The notes under the pieces are model-generated. The model was not told the origin of the DNA. It ran no database searches and saw only the letters and a program-made list of their open reading frames with translations. This document shows, piece by piece, positions 16,354 through 24,203 of a DNA stretch of 64,000 nt (position 1 is the stretch's first letter; every line of letters starts with the position of its first letter). Made by a program: the position numbers and the translations under genes. Origin of the DNA: JAFEBO01 sp044221315 (GTDB lineage Bacteria > Planctomycetota > Phycisphaerae > Phycisphaerales > UBA1924); contig JBGAPK010000007.1 in assembly GCA_044221315.1 (NCBI GenBank), forward strand, positions 1 through 64,000, read 5' to 3'.

Positions 16354-17199
16354 ATGGCCGAAGAGCACAAAGACAAGCACGAGGAAGGGCACGAGAAGGG
16401 CCACGGCTCCCACGGTCACGGAGGGGGCCACGGGGGCGGCGGCCACGCCGAGGGCGAGCACGAGGGTGCGCCCGAGTGGCTGATCTCATTCGCCGATAAC
16501 GTCGCGCTGATGATGGGCTTCTTCGTGATTCTGCTCGCCATGAACATGGGCTCCAAGGGCCACACCCCCGCGCCCGGTGACCCGCAGGGCGAGCCCGGCG
16601 AGCCCAGCGCCGCCATGCTCGATTTCGTGATCGGCATGCGCGAGGGCTTCGGAAACCCCATCGAGATCAACTCCAAGAACGCCGCGGAACAGCAGTTCGT
16701 CAAGCGCCTCCGCGAACTCCGAGGCGAGGGCGACGCCAACGGCGTCCCCGGCCGCCACAAGAGCCAGCAGTCCCTCGCCCCCACCGATTTCAGCAGCCTC
16801 GGCGCACGCGTCGCCTTCGACGACAACTCGACGGCACTGACCACCGCGGCAAAGGAAACGATCAGCGAAGCGGCGAAGAAGTTCAGGGGCCAGCGCTACT
16901 TCATCGAACTCCGAGCGCACGTCAGCCCGCCCGAAGCCATGCGCGACCCCAAGAAAGCCATGATCCTCAGCTACGAGCGCGCGATGTCCGTCTTCAACGC
17001 ACTGGTCGAGCAGGGCATCCCCTCAAGCCAGCTCATCCTCCGCTGCTACGGCGACAACGCCCGCCTCGTCCCCAACACCTGGTCCCGCGAGAACGACCGC
17101 ACCAACCAGCGCGTCGAGATCGTCGTCTCCGCCGACCCCCTCCCCGCCGACCCGTACAGCAAGGAAGCGACGGGGAATAAGCAGGGCGAAGAGCGTTAA
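16354..17199 (+). CDS. motB: Flagellar motor stator protein MotB (OmpA-like peptidoglycan-binding)
   Basis: The 281-residue protein has one transmembrane helix, PEWLISFADNVALMMGFFVILLAMNMG (about residues 41-67), carrying the conserved ion-binding Asp near residue 48. An OmpA/MotB peptidoglycan-binding domain follows (about 150-265), with YFIELRAHVSP...LSYERAMSVFNALVEQGIPSSQLILRCYGDNARLVPN...NDRTNQRVEIVV. The cytoplasmic N-terminus is unusual: about 40 residues made of His, Gly, Glu and Lys (GHGSHGHGGGHGGGGH), a potential metal-binding stretch. Its position after motA confirms the identity. Confidence 0.92.
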   Translation: MAEEHKDKHEEGHEKGHGSHGHGGGHGGGGHAEGEHEGAPEWLISFADNVALMMGFFVILLAMNMGSKGHTPAPGDPQGEPGEPSAAMLDFVIGMREGFGNPIEINSKNAAEQQFVKRLRELRGEGDANGVPGRHKSQQSLAPTDFSSLGARVAFDDNSTALTTAAKETISEAAKKFRGQRYFIELRAHVSPPEAMRDPKKAMILSYERAMSVFNALVEQGIPSSQLILRCYGDNARLVPNTWSRENDRTNQRVEIVVSADPLPADPYSKEATGNKQGEER

Positions 17200-17306
17200 G
17201 ACTCAGAGTTCGCCTTCAATCGACACGAGCATGACATTGGAATTGAGCTGGCAATAATTGGCTGGCACAACCGATTTGATCGATACTTCGGTTCAAAATA
17301 AGCTCT

Positions 17307-17335
17307 CTGGCAGAAACCCTAGGGTTTGATATACT
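17307..17335 (+). promoter_or_regulatory. Promoter with a 14-base palindrome in its spacer
   Basis: CTGGCA (17307-17312), 17 bases and TATACT (17330-17335) form a credible sigma70 promoter. The spacer holds the perfect palindrome AAACCCTAGGGTTT (17314-17327), where a bound protein would block RNA polymerase. The predicted transcript would start just after the ATG at 17336, which supports use of the downstream TTG. Confidence 0.45.
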
Positions 17336-17377
17336 ATGGTTTCCGGAGTTGTTCGCCTGCCAAAGGGAGAGTGTGAT

Positions 17378-19144
17378 TTGTTGTCGAAACCGCTCACACA
17401 CGCCGTTGTGCTTCCGCTTGCCATTGTGTCATCGCTAATCTGTCCGGCCGAGAAGCTGGCTTGGGCGGCGATGCCGGCGGAGACCGTAGTTCTGTCCGGC
17501 CAATCCGGTCGCATGGGTCCAGGCATCCCGGGCGCGGCGTTTTCCAAATTCAACATTCCGTATTTAAACGCGGCTGGCCAAATACTGATCTCCGGTGAGG
17601 TCGAAGGACCATCGGTCACCGCTGCGACTTCAAAAGGATTTTGGATGTGTTCGCACGGAAAAGTACGATTGATCGCTCGGGCGGGCGACCCCGCGCCCGG
17701 TGTTTCGCCCGGGATCTTGCTTGGAAGCTTGCGTTCATGTGAGATCAATGACGCCGGACATGTGCTTTTGAGTGGCGTGCTGAGCGGTCCCGGCATTGGG
17801 CCGAATATCGAGGGAATTTGGACGGGCACCGTTGGGTCGCTTGGGTTGCGCTTGCTCACCGGCGATCCTCTCCCCGGGTCTTCGAGTGGCATGACCATCC
17901 GTCAACTTTTTTGTTATTCGCTAAACTCGACCGACGCCATGCCGGTCGAGTGCGTAGAGCAAGATTCTCCTTGGTGGATAACACACTGGTCAATTTGGCG
18001 ACAGGACGCAACCTCCTTTACCAGGATTGCTGAGGCTGGCCAACCAGCACCCGGCGCCGGACAAAGTGTTCTATTCACCAATGACATGCGACAACCGGGC
18101 ATTAGCTTGAACGGCGAGATTGGCTTTCGGGCAGCACTTACTGGTACCGGAGTAACAAGCGCGAACGACTTTGGAATCTGGGTGACGAACGGCGGCACAC
18201 TCGGCCTCATTGCAAGAGAAGGCTTCCAGGCACCCGGCATGCCCGCAGGCGCCAAATTTGTGAATCTGGCAATATACGAACAGTTTGTGATGGATGACGA
18301 AGGCGAGGCGTTCTTCGCCTCTCAAGTCTCTGGCGGCGGCGTTGCAACCGGAACAGATTACGGGCTTTGGATTGCAAAGGCAGGTGCCGTGTCGCTGGCG
18401 ACTCGTGCAGGAGAACCGATTCCCGGAGCTCCATCGCTGAAGTATGGTTCGATCTCTCCGGAATCGCTCGCTTGCAACGGAAACGGGATTCTGTCCTTTT
18501 CCGGACGAATTGCGGGAGATGGGGTCACTGCAAACAACCAGCGGGCTTTGTTTCGCGGGCCCGCTGGCAATATCCGTCCAATCGTTCGGCAAGGGGATGA
18601 ACTCGCCGACGCGCCAGGGGTATTTCAGAGTGGCATCATGTACTACACGGCCATAAATAACTCTGAACAAACTGCATTTTGGAATGAGTTGACGGGCTCC
18701 GGCGTCACCACCTTGAACAACGAAGCGGTATTCGCAAGCACACCGAGTCGCATGAAGTTGATCGTTCGCAAAGGGGATGAATTGTTGTGCGGCGATGGAG
18801 TGACCCGCACGATCACGTCCATTCTTTTTGGCGGATCTCACGGCCCTCCATCTGGCCAGTCGGCCGGCTTGGCAAACAACGGATGGTTGACGTATGCCGC
18901 AGAATTCTCGGATGGCACCTCTGGCGTGTTTCGGGTTCGGGTTACCTGCAACTCAGATTTCAACAACGACGATCTGGTAGACGATGCCGATTTTTCTTTG
19001 TTTGTCGCGGCATACGACATACTCGACTGCGAGGACCCGGTAATGCTGATCGGCTGCCCGGCAGATTTGGATAGTAATTGGCTCGTCGATGACGCCGACT
19101 TCTCCCTCTTCGTCGTCGCCTACAACGACCTGCTCTGCCCCTGA
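17378..19144 (+). CDS. Secreted DUF7453-like repeat protein with dockerin-like tail
   Basis: The 588-residue product has a signal peptide (KPLTHAVVLPLAIVSSL...AWAA). About eight imperfect repeats of some 60 residues follow, each with a (L/V)IARxGDPAPG core. These are the tandem choice-of-anchor repeats common in planctomycete secretomes; the function is unknown. The C-terminus carries two acidic loops (DFNNDDLVDDADFS and DLDSNWLVDDADFS), a LDC...GCP Cys pair and a terminal CP, like the protein at 6481. The TTG at 17378 has AAAGGGAG eight bases upstream and fits the promoter at 17307; the ATG at 17336 is an alternative. The first three quarters are visibly less G+C-rich than neighbouring genes, but the tail is not. 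Confidence 0.7.
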   Translation: MLSKPLTHAVVLPLAIVSSLICPAEKLAWAAMPAETVVLSGQSGRMGPGIPGAAFSKFNIPYLNAAGQILISGEVEGPSVTAATSKGFWMCSHGKVRLIARAGDPAPGVSPGILLGSLRSCEINDAGHVLLSGVLSGPGIGPNIEGIWTGTVGSLGLRLLTGDPLPGSSSGMTIRQLFCYSLNSTDAMPVECVEQDSPWWITHWSIWRQDATSFTRIAEAGQPAPGAGQSVLFTNDMRQPGISLNGEIGFRAALTGTGVTSANDFGIWVTNGGTLGLIAREGFQAPGMPAGAKFVNLAIYEQFVMDDEGEAFFASQVSGGGVATGTDYGLWIAKAGAVSLATRAGEPIPGAPSLKYGSISPESLACNGNGILSFSGRIAGDGVTANNQRALFRGPAGNIRPIVRQGDELADAPGVFQSGIMYYTAINNSEQTAFWNELTGSGVTTLNNEAVFASTPSRMKLIVRKGDELLCGDGVTRTITSILFGGSHGPPSGQSAGLANNGWLTYAAEFSDGTSGVFRVRVTCNSDFNNDDLVDDADFSLFVAAYDILDCEDPVMLIGCPADLDSNWLVDDADFSLFVVAYNDLLCP

Positions 19145-19232
19145 TCCGCATCCCTCGCGCCATTCTCGCCGGCACAGGATGCAAATTCTGATCAATCGTT
19201 CACGCGCCGATTTGCGCTGAGAACGCCGACCG

Positions 19233-19377
19233 TTTGTGCGCACAAAGGCGCTCATGTGCGCACACAAGCGCTCCACGAAAAGCCCGACTTTGCCACTTCT
19301 GAAGATCGCGCACAACCAATGGGGCACGCGGGACTTACCCCCATTTCCGAGTGGAGCGCACGAGCGCACTTGTGCGC
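19233..19377. promoter_or_regulatory. Cluster of TGTGCGCACA-type palindromes (operator-like)
   Basis: The 350-base gap 19145-19494 contains a perfect TTTGTGCGCACAAA (19233-19246). A TGTGCGCACA (19255-19264) lies about two helical turns further on, within a repeated GCGCACA(C/A)AxGCGCTC context. An arm pair GCGCAC-TT-GTGCGC (19364-19377) is preceded by another GAGCGCAC copy. The regular palindromes resemble binding sites for a dimeric regulator. No gene is seen in the gap. Confidence 0.4.
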
Positions 19378-19451
19378 CGCTTTGAGTCCACTCACCCCTC
19401 TGTAGAGCCCCACTCGATTTTCGGGCACGCAGCTTCGACCGAATCGTCACG

Positions 19452-19494
19452 TTCCCCTTTGCCGCTTTGCCGAATCCTCTGCCGCTCTACTCCC
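19452..19494 (+). repeat. CTG/GCTCT-rich dispersed repeat, copy 3
   Basis: CCTTTGCCGCTTTGCCG followed by CCTCTGCCGCTCTACTCCC abuts the ATG at 19495, as copy 2 abuts the ATG at 14751. Confidence 0.55.
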
Positions 19495-20604
19495 ATGTCC
19501 ACTCTCCAAATCCAACCCCGCCCCGACTTCAGTCTCCGCGTCCTGGACGACGCGCCCGACGATTCTCCCCACCCTTTCACTCCGCCACATTGCCACACCG
19601 CCACCTCCCCCCTTCGTGACCTTCGTGCACTTCGTGGTGACTCTCCCGCCTACGTCACGCCTGCCCGAACCGCCGGCGATTTCCTCGCCACCGAAACAAC
19701 CCGCGAGCCCGCCTCCCTCGACTTTGACCCCGGCGAGCAGCAGGCCGCCGACATCCTCGAGCAACTCGTTTCGCCCCATTGCTCGCTCAGCTCTCTCGCC
19801 GCCGCCCACGGCACATCCTTCCAAGCCCTCACCCTCTGGCTCACCCGCCCCGACATCGCCGCACGCATCGACGCCGTCGAAAATGTCTGCGCCCGCCGCG
19901 TCCGCGTTGTCGCCGTCAATCACCTCTCGCACTGCGTCGAGGTCACCAGCCGCATCCTGAAATACGCTGACTGGGAAGAGTCGCACGTCGTCTACCCGCC
20001 CAACAGCGCCAAGCACAACGAGCAGCGCCGCCGCACCCGCGAGACCGCCCTCCGCGCCGCCCGCACCCTCATCCAACTCGCCAACTTCACACCCGGCCAA
20101 CGGAATTCACGCGGCCCAAAGCTCACGCCGCGCAATTCAGAAACCCCCTCCCCGAGGGAGGGGGCAGGGGGTGGGAGTGCCGCGGCACCCAATCTCTCCG
20201 CGGACGCCGAGCCGATACCCGCCGCAAAGGCCCGCGCTCAGCAGGAATCTCTTGAAATAGCCCGCAGCCTCGCCGAGGCCAACTCCCTTCTTCCGCGCGC
20301 CGGCAATCGCCTCGCAGGAGATCTGATTCCCGATCGCCGAATACCCGCCGATCGGATTCACTCTGACTCGGCTCTCAGCCAGCCCGCCATTCAAGCCCAG
20401 CCCGGGCGACCCGAACCCAATGGAAACCACGACAGCGGCGAGCAACGATCGATCGAAGCACGCTCTCCTTCGCCGCACGGTTCACCCGCCGTGGCGGGCA
20501 GTTCTGCGGCTATGCCGCTTTCCTCTGCTGATCTGCCCATCTGCTGCTCTGCTCCTCCCGCCCCCCTTGCCTGTCCCCACTCCCCGCACAAGAATCCCCC
20601 GTGA
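19495..20604 (+). CDS. Unidentified protein with central HTH-like region and repeat-derived flanks
   Basis: The frame encodes 369 residues. A conserved-looking core spans about residues 75-200 (FDPGEQQAADILEQLV...LSSLAAAHGTSFQALTLWLTRPDIAARID). It resembles a helix-turn-helix followed by a helical, Arg-rich segment, as in small-terminase or transposase-type DNA-binding domains (weak similarity by eye). The flanks are low-complexity and coincide with dispersed repeats. Residues about 39-50 come from the TTCGTG array, about 217-229 from a REP-like palindrome, and the last about 30 residues (PLSSADLPICCSAPPAPLAC) from the CTG-rich array. It could be a real regulator whose ends were extended by repeats. 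The true start and end are uncertain. Confidence 0.45.
   Translation: MSTLQIQPRPDFSLRVLDDAPDDSPHPFTPPHCHTATSPLRDLRALRGDSPAYVTPARTAGDFLATETTREPASLDFDPGEQQAADILEQLVSPHCSLSSLAAAHGTSFQALTLWLTRPDIAARIDAVENVCARRVRVVAVNHLSHCVEVTSRILKYADWEESHVVYPPNSAKHNEQRRRTRETALRAARTLIQLANFTPGQRNSRGPKLTPRNSETPSPREGAGGGSAAAPNLSADAEPIPAAKARAQQESLEIARSLAEANSLLPRAGNRLAGDLIPDRRIPADRIHSDSALSQPAIQAQPGRPEPNGNHDSGEQRSIEARSPSPHGSPAVAGSSAAMPLSSADLPICCSAPPAPLACPHSPHKNPP
19611..19642 (+). repeat. TTCGTG-type dispersed repeat, copy 2 (translated)
   Basis: CTTCGTGACCTTCGTGCAC and TTCGTGGTGACTC form a three-unit array similar to 15283-15330. Here it lies within the ORF at 19495-20604 and encodes LRDLRALRGD. Confidence 0.45.
20140..20177 (+). 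repeat. REP-like palindromic element, copy 4 (inside an ORF)
   Basis: GAAACCCCCTCCCCGAGGGA, the complementary GGGGG end and a CAGGGGGTGGGA tail are present. It is translated in the ORF 19495-20604 as ETPSPREGAGGG. Confidence 0.6.
20511..20570 (+). repeat. CTG/GCTCT-rich dispersed repeat, copy 4
   Basis: TATGCCGCTTTCCTCTGCTG followed by ATCTGCCCATCTGCTGCTCTG is related to the arrays at 7859, 14697 and 19452. It forms the 3' part of the ORF 19495-20604, shortly before ileS. Confidence 0.5.
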
Positions 20605-20641
20605 CCCATTCCTCCCGCTCGATTTCAGGTCGAATTAGCCG

Positions 20642-20728
20642 GCCCCGCTGAGGGCTGTGCTTGTGACCTGCCGCGGCATCTGCCGCCCCGGGCTCTTTCA
20701 CACGACGCACGCCATCGCGGGGCTTTTT
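20642..20728 (+). promoter_or_regulatory. Candidate attenuator-like leader of ileS
   Basis: Upstream of ileS, GCGGGGC followed by TTTTT (20717-20728) can pair with GCCCCGC at 20642-20648 or with GCCCCG at 20685-20690. The two alternative left arms compete for one terminator-like right arm. No T-box consensus is seen. The loops are long, so this is only a suggestion. Confidence 0.25.
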
Positions 20729-20813
20729 CCGGCAAGCCTCTGTTTCCACGCGCGTGTTCGTACCATCCCCGACCAAATCCCGCCCCACCTCCAACGGGCA
20801 TCGAGCAAAGACA

Positions 20814-23800
20814 ATGAACCCCCCCGCCACTCCAGCCCCGCACACTCCCGCGACTCCCGCTCCAACTCCCGCGCCCAAAGCTGAAAGCGCTGAGAAGAGC
20901 CGGTATCGCGCGACGCTGAACTTGCCCCAGACCACCTTCCCGATGAAGGCCAACCTGGTGCAGAACGAACCCGCATCGATCAAGCGCTGGGAGAAGATCG
21001 GGCTCTATGAGAAAGTGCGCAAGAGCCGCGCCGGGAAGCCGGTCTACAACTTTCACGACGGCCCGCCCTACGCGAACGGATCGATCCACCTCGGGCACCT
21101 GATGAACAAGGTCCTGAAGGACCTTGTCGTCCGCTCGCGCACGATGCAGGGGTTCGACTGCCCCTACGTGCCGGGCTGGGATTGCCACGGGCTGCCGATC
21201 GAGCACAAGGTGATGACCGAGCTGGTCGAATCGAAGAAGATCGACAAGTTGCTGACCCTGACCGACGACCAGCGCCGCATGGCCATCCGGCGCGAGTGCC
21301 AGAAGTACGCGGAGAAGTTCCACAAGCTGCACACCCAGCAGTTCACGCGGCTGTTGACGCTCGCGGACTATCAGCATCCGTACCTGACGATGAAGCCCGA
21401 GTACGAGGCCGGCGTGCTCGAGGTCTTGGCCGATCTGCTCGAACGCGGCCTGGTCTATCGCGCGCTCAAGCCGGTGCACTGGTCGATCGCGAACGAGACC
21501 GCGCTGGCCGAGGCTGAACTCGAGTACATGGACCGGGAGGATCTCTCGGTTTACGTGGACTTCGAGGCGGCCGATGCCGAAGCCGTCTACGACGCCTTCG
21601 GTCTGCCCCCCCACGACCCCGACGATCAGGAGGGCGCCAAGCCCGAACCCGGCAAACGGCCCGGACAGCGCCCAACTTTCATGATTTGGACCACCACGCC
21701 GTGGACGCTCCCGGCGAACCTGGCGATCGCCGCAAACCCGGACTTCGAATACGCGCTCGTCTTCGTCGATGGCAACGTCACCGTCATGGCCAAGGAAGCC
21801 GTCGAAAAGGTCACCAAGGCGGCGAAGAGCGAAGAGGTCTTCATCCTGGCGACCGCCCCTGGAGAGAAGCTGCTCGGGCTCCGCTACCGGCATCCGTTTG
21901 TCGATCTCGCGAAGGGCGACGGCGTTGGTTCATCCGCATTCGATGCTCGCGGGTCCAAAAACAACACCGCCTTCTCCATCATGGGCGCGCCCTACGTCAC
22001 GCTCGAGGACGGCACGGGCCTCGTGCACACCGCGCCCGGCCACGGTGCCGACGACTTCCAGACCGGCCAGCGCGAGGGCCTGCCGGTCTATTGCCCGGTC
22101 ACGCACAATGGCAAGTACGACGCCACCGTGCCGCAGTGGATCCGCGGCATGTCGATCTGGGAGGCCAACCAGAAGATCGCCGATCACCTGCGCGACAGCG
22201 GGCACCTCTTTTTCAGCCACAAGTTCACGCACAGTTACCCGCACGATTGGCGCAGCAAGACCCCGGTGATCTTCCGGTGTACGGAGCAGTGGTTCGTGGG
22301 GGTGGAGCGGCCGTTCGCCGCGACCAGCGGCGCGCCGGCGAAGACGCTCCGCCAGACCTCGCTCGACGCGACGGCAAAGGACGTGGCGTTCGTGCCGGAA
22401 TGGGGGCGAAACCGCATGCGCGGCATGCTCGAATCCCGGCCCGACTGGTGCATCAGCCGACAGAGGGCGTGGGGACTGGGAATCCCAAGCTTCATCACGC
22501 CCGACGGCAAGAGCGTCATGACGGCCGCGATGGTGCGAACGGTCGGGGCGGTGGTGCGAGCCAAGGGATCGGACGCCTGGTTCCAGTTGACCCCCGAGGA
22601 CTTGCTGGCGGGATACGACGAGACCAAGGACGCTCAATTGGCCGGCGACCAGCGGGCCGCACTCGCCTCCGGCGCGCGTTCGAACCTCAAGAAGGGCAAC
22701 GACATTCTCGACGTCTGGTTCGAATCCGGATCGTCGTGGAACGCCGTGCTGCGCGAGCGGAAGATCGGCCATCCGGCGGATCTCTACTTGGAAGGCTCGG
22801 ATCAGCACCGTGGCTGGTTCCAGGTGTCGCTCCTCACGTCACTCGGGGCCACCGGGCTGCCGCCATTCAAGACCGTGCTCACCCACGGCTTTATGGTGGA
22901 CAAGGACGGTCGCAAGCTCAGCAAGAGCAGCGGCGACAGCGTCGAGGATCTTTTCGAGCAGTTCGGCGTCGACGTCCTGCGCTGGTGGGTCAGTTCGCTG
23001 GCATACGAAAATGATGTAAAGGTGGACAAGGAGTTCTTCAACGCCGCGGGCGAGAGCTACCGCAAGATCCGCAACACACTGCGGTTCCTCCTCAGCAACC
23101 TCGCCGAATATTCGCACTCGCCGGACGCTCTCAAGAGCATCAGGCCCGAGTCGTTGAATGCGTGGGTACTGGCGGAATTTGATGGGCTCGCCGCCAAAGT
23201 ACTTGAGTCATACAAGGCCTTCGACTTCCGCGGCGCCCATCTGAGGCTTTATGACTTCTGCAACGACACGCTCTCGGCAACCTATCTCGCGGCCGTCAAG
23301 GACCGCATGTACTGCGATTCAAAGGACTCGGCCCGCCGACGCGAGACGCAGGCGACGATGTATGTGCTGACCGACGGGCTCTGCCGCCTGCTGGCGCCAA
23401 TGCTGTGCCACACGGCGGACGAAGCGTTCCGAGCCCTGCGTGGGGCCAAAGCCGACGACGTCTGCGTGCACACAGAGGAGAATCTCGCGCCGACCGGCGT
23501 GCGGTCGCACGAGCACTGGTACAAAGTGCTCGAGGCCCGCACCGGCGCGACGCTCGCGATGGAGAAGGCCAAGGCCGAACTCGGCGTCGAGAACCCGCTC
23601 GATATGGGCGTGACGCTGCCGGATCCCGATGGCGTGCTCGCCGTGTTCAACACCACCGATCTCGCCGATCTGCTCGGCGTCAGCCGAGTGAAGATCGACA
23701 GAGGAGCGACGGCAGCAAGCGTACAGGATCTGCGAAACGAGCCCCGCTGCGAGCGCTCATGGAAGCGCGACGGGACCGTGAAACAGCGCTCCGATGGCGG

Positions 23801-23843
23801 CATGCTGAGCGATCGCGACGCGATGGCCGTGGGAGTTTCGTAA
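20814..23843 (+). CDS. ileS: Isoleucyl-tRNA synthetase
   Basis: The 1009-residue class I synthetase charges tRNA-Ile. The class signatures are HIGH-type GSIHLGHLMN (about residues 90-99) and KMSKS-type KLSKS (about 700). The editing domain includes the WTTTPWTLPANLAI segment, and WDCHGLPIEHKV is also diagnostic. The N-terminus carries an extra Pro/Ala/Thr-rich stretch of about 30 residues. At the C-terminus the usual four-Cys zinc knuckle is reduced to RCERSWKRD...LSDRDAMAV, keeping only the first Cys. The ATG at 20814 is the best start, since the upstream open frame is not protein-like. It is followed closely by a convergent small gene. Confidence 0.96.
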   Translation: MNPPATPAPHTPATPAPTPAPKAESAEKSRYRATLNLPQTTFPMKANLVQNEPASIKRWEKIGLYEKVRKSRAGKPVYNFHDGPPYANGSIHLGHLMNKVLKDLVVRSRTMQGFDCPYVPGWDCHGLPIEHKVMTELVESKKIDKLLTLTDDQRRMAIRRECQKYAEKFHKLHTQQFTRLLTLADYQHPYLTMKPEYEAGVLEVLADLLERGLVYRALKPVHWSIANETALAEAELEYMDREDLSVYVDFEAADAEAVYDAFGLPPHDPDDQEGAKPEPGKRPGQRPTFMIWTTTPWTLPANLAIAANPDFEYALVFVDGNVTVMAKEAVEKVTKAAKSEEVFILATAPGEKLLGLRYRHPFVDLAKGDGVGSSAFDARGSKNNTAFSIMGAPYVTLEDGTGLVHTAPGHGADDFQTGQREGLPVYCPVTHNGKYDATVPQWIRGMSIWEANQKIADHLRDSGHLFFSHKFTHSYPHDWRSKTPVIFRCTEQWFVGVERPFAATSGAPAKTLRQTSLDATAKDVAFVPEWGRNRMRGMLESRPDWCISRQRAWGLGIPSFITPDGKSVMTAAMVRTVGAVVRAKGSDAWFQLTPEDLLAGYDETKDAQLAGDQRAALASGARSNLKKGNDILDVWFESGSSWNAVLRERKIGHPADLYLEGSDQHRGWFQVSLLTSLGATGLPPFKTVLTHGFMVDKDGRKLSKSSGDSVEDLFEQFGVDVLRWWVSSLAYENDVKVDKEFFNAAGESYRKIRNTLRFLLSNLAEYSHSPDALKSIRPESLNAWVLAEFDGLAAKVLESYKAFDFRGAHLRLYDFCNDTLSATYLAAVKDRMYCDSKDSARRRETQATMYVLTDGLCRLLAPMLCHTADEAFRALRGAKADDVCVHTEENLAPTGVRSHEHWYKVLEARTGATLAMEKAKAELGVENPLDMGVTLPDPDGVLAVFNTTDLADLLGVSRVKIDRGATAASVQDLRNEPRCERSWKRDGTVKQRSDGGMLSDRDAMAVGVS

Positions 23844-23868
23844 TTCCGGCGCCGAAGGCCGCCGGAGA

Positions 23869-24102
23869 TTAGCCCGCGCTGCCGGAAAGTCCCTTGCGCT
23901 GAAAAGTCCCGGGGGTGCTGCCGCCACCGACCTGGCCCTTCTTCTTCTCTCCCAGCATGGCCGAGCGGGCCTCTTTGGACCACAGAGGCGGCTGCTTGAG
24001 CGCGTCGGTCATCTGCGTGATCGGGGGCTTGCCGGCGGGCGTGGCTTTCTTCTTCTTGGGGGGATCGTTTGATGGTGTGGGGGGTGTGGGGGGCGTGGTC
24101 AT
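23869..24102 (-). CDS. Small hypothetical protein (Pro/Lys-rich)
   Basis: The 77-residue frame converges on ileS. It has a Pro/Thr-rich start, a PPKKKKATPAGKPP basic stretch, a central segment PPITQMTDALKQPPLWSKEARSAMLGEKKK and a Gly/Ser-rich end. The codon pattern and the non-repetitive middle look protein-like. However, no convincing ribosome-binding site precedes the ATG and no family is recognised. It may be a small cytoplasmic protein or a chance frame. Confidence 0.4.
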   Translation of the reverse strand: MTTPPTPPTPSNDPPKKKKATPAGKPPITQMTDALKQPPLWSKEARSAMLGEKKKGQVGGGSTPGTFQRKGLSGSAG

Positions 24103-24203
24103 GGGGAATGCTAGGAATTCAGGTTGCCGGACAAGTTTGGGGGAGAATCGGCGACATGTCGTAAAAACGCAACGCCGGCTTCAGTGCCCCCTGGGCCCGC
24201 CCG

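Noticed and set aside
19495..20604. Prophage small terminase or transposase
   Set aside because: The HTH-like resemblance is weak. There are no neighbouring phage or IS genes and no attachment sites or terminal inverted repeats.
20605..20813. T-box riboswitch upstream of ileS
   Set aside because: No T-box consensus or specifier loop is visible; only a possible simple hairpin competition remains.
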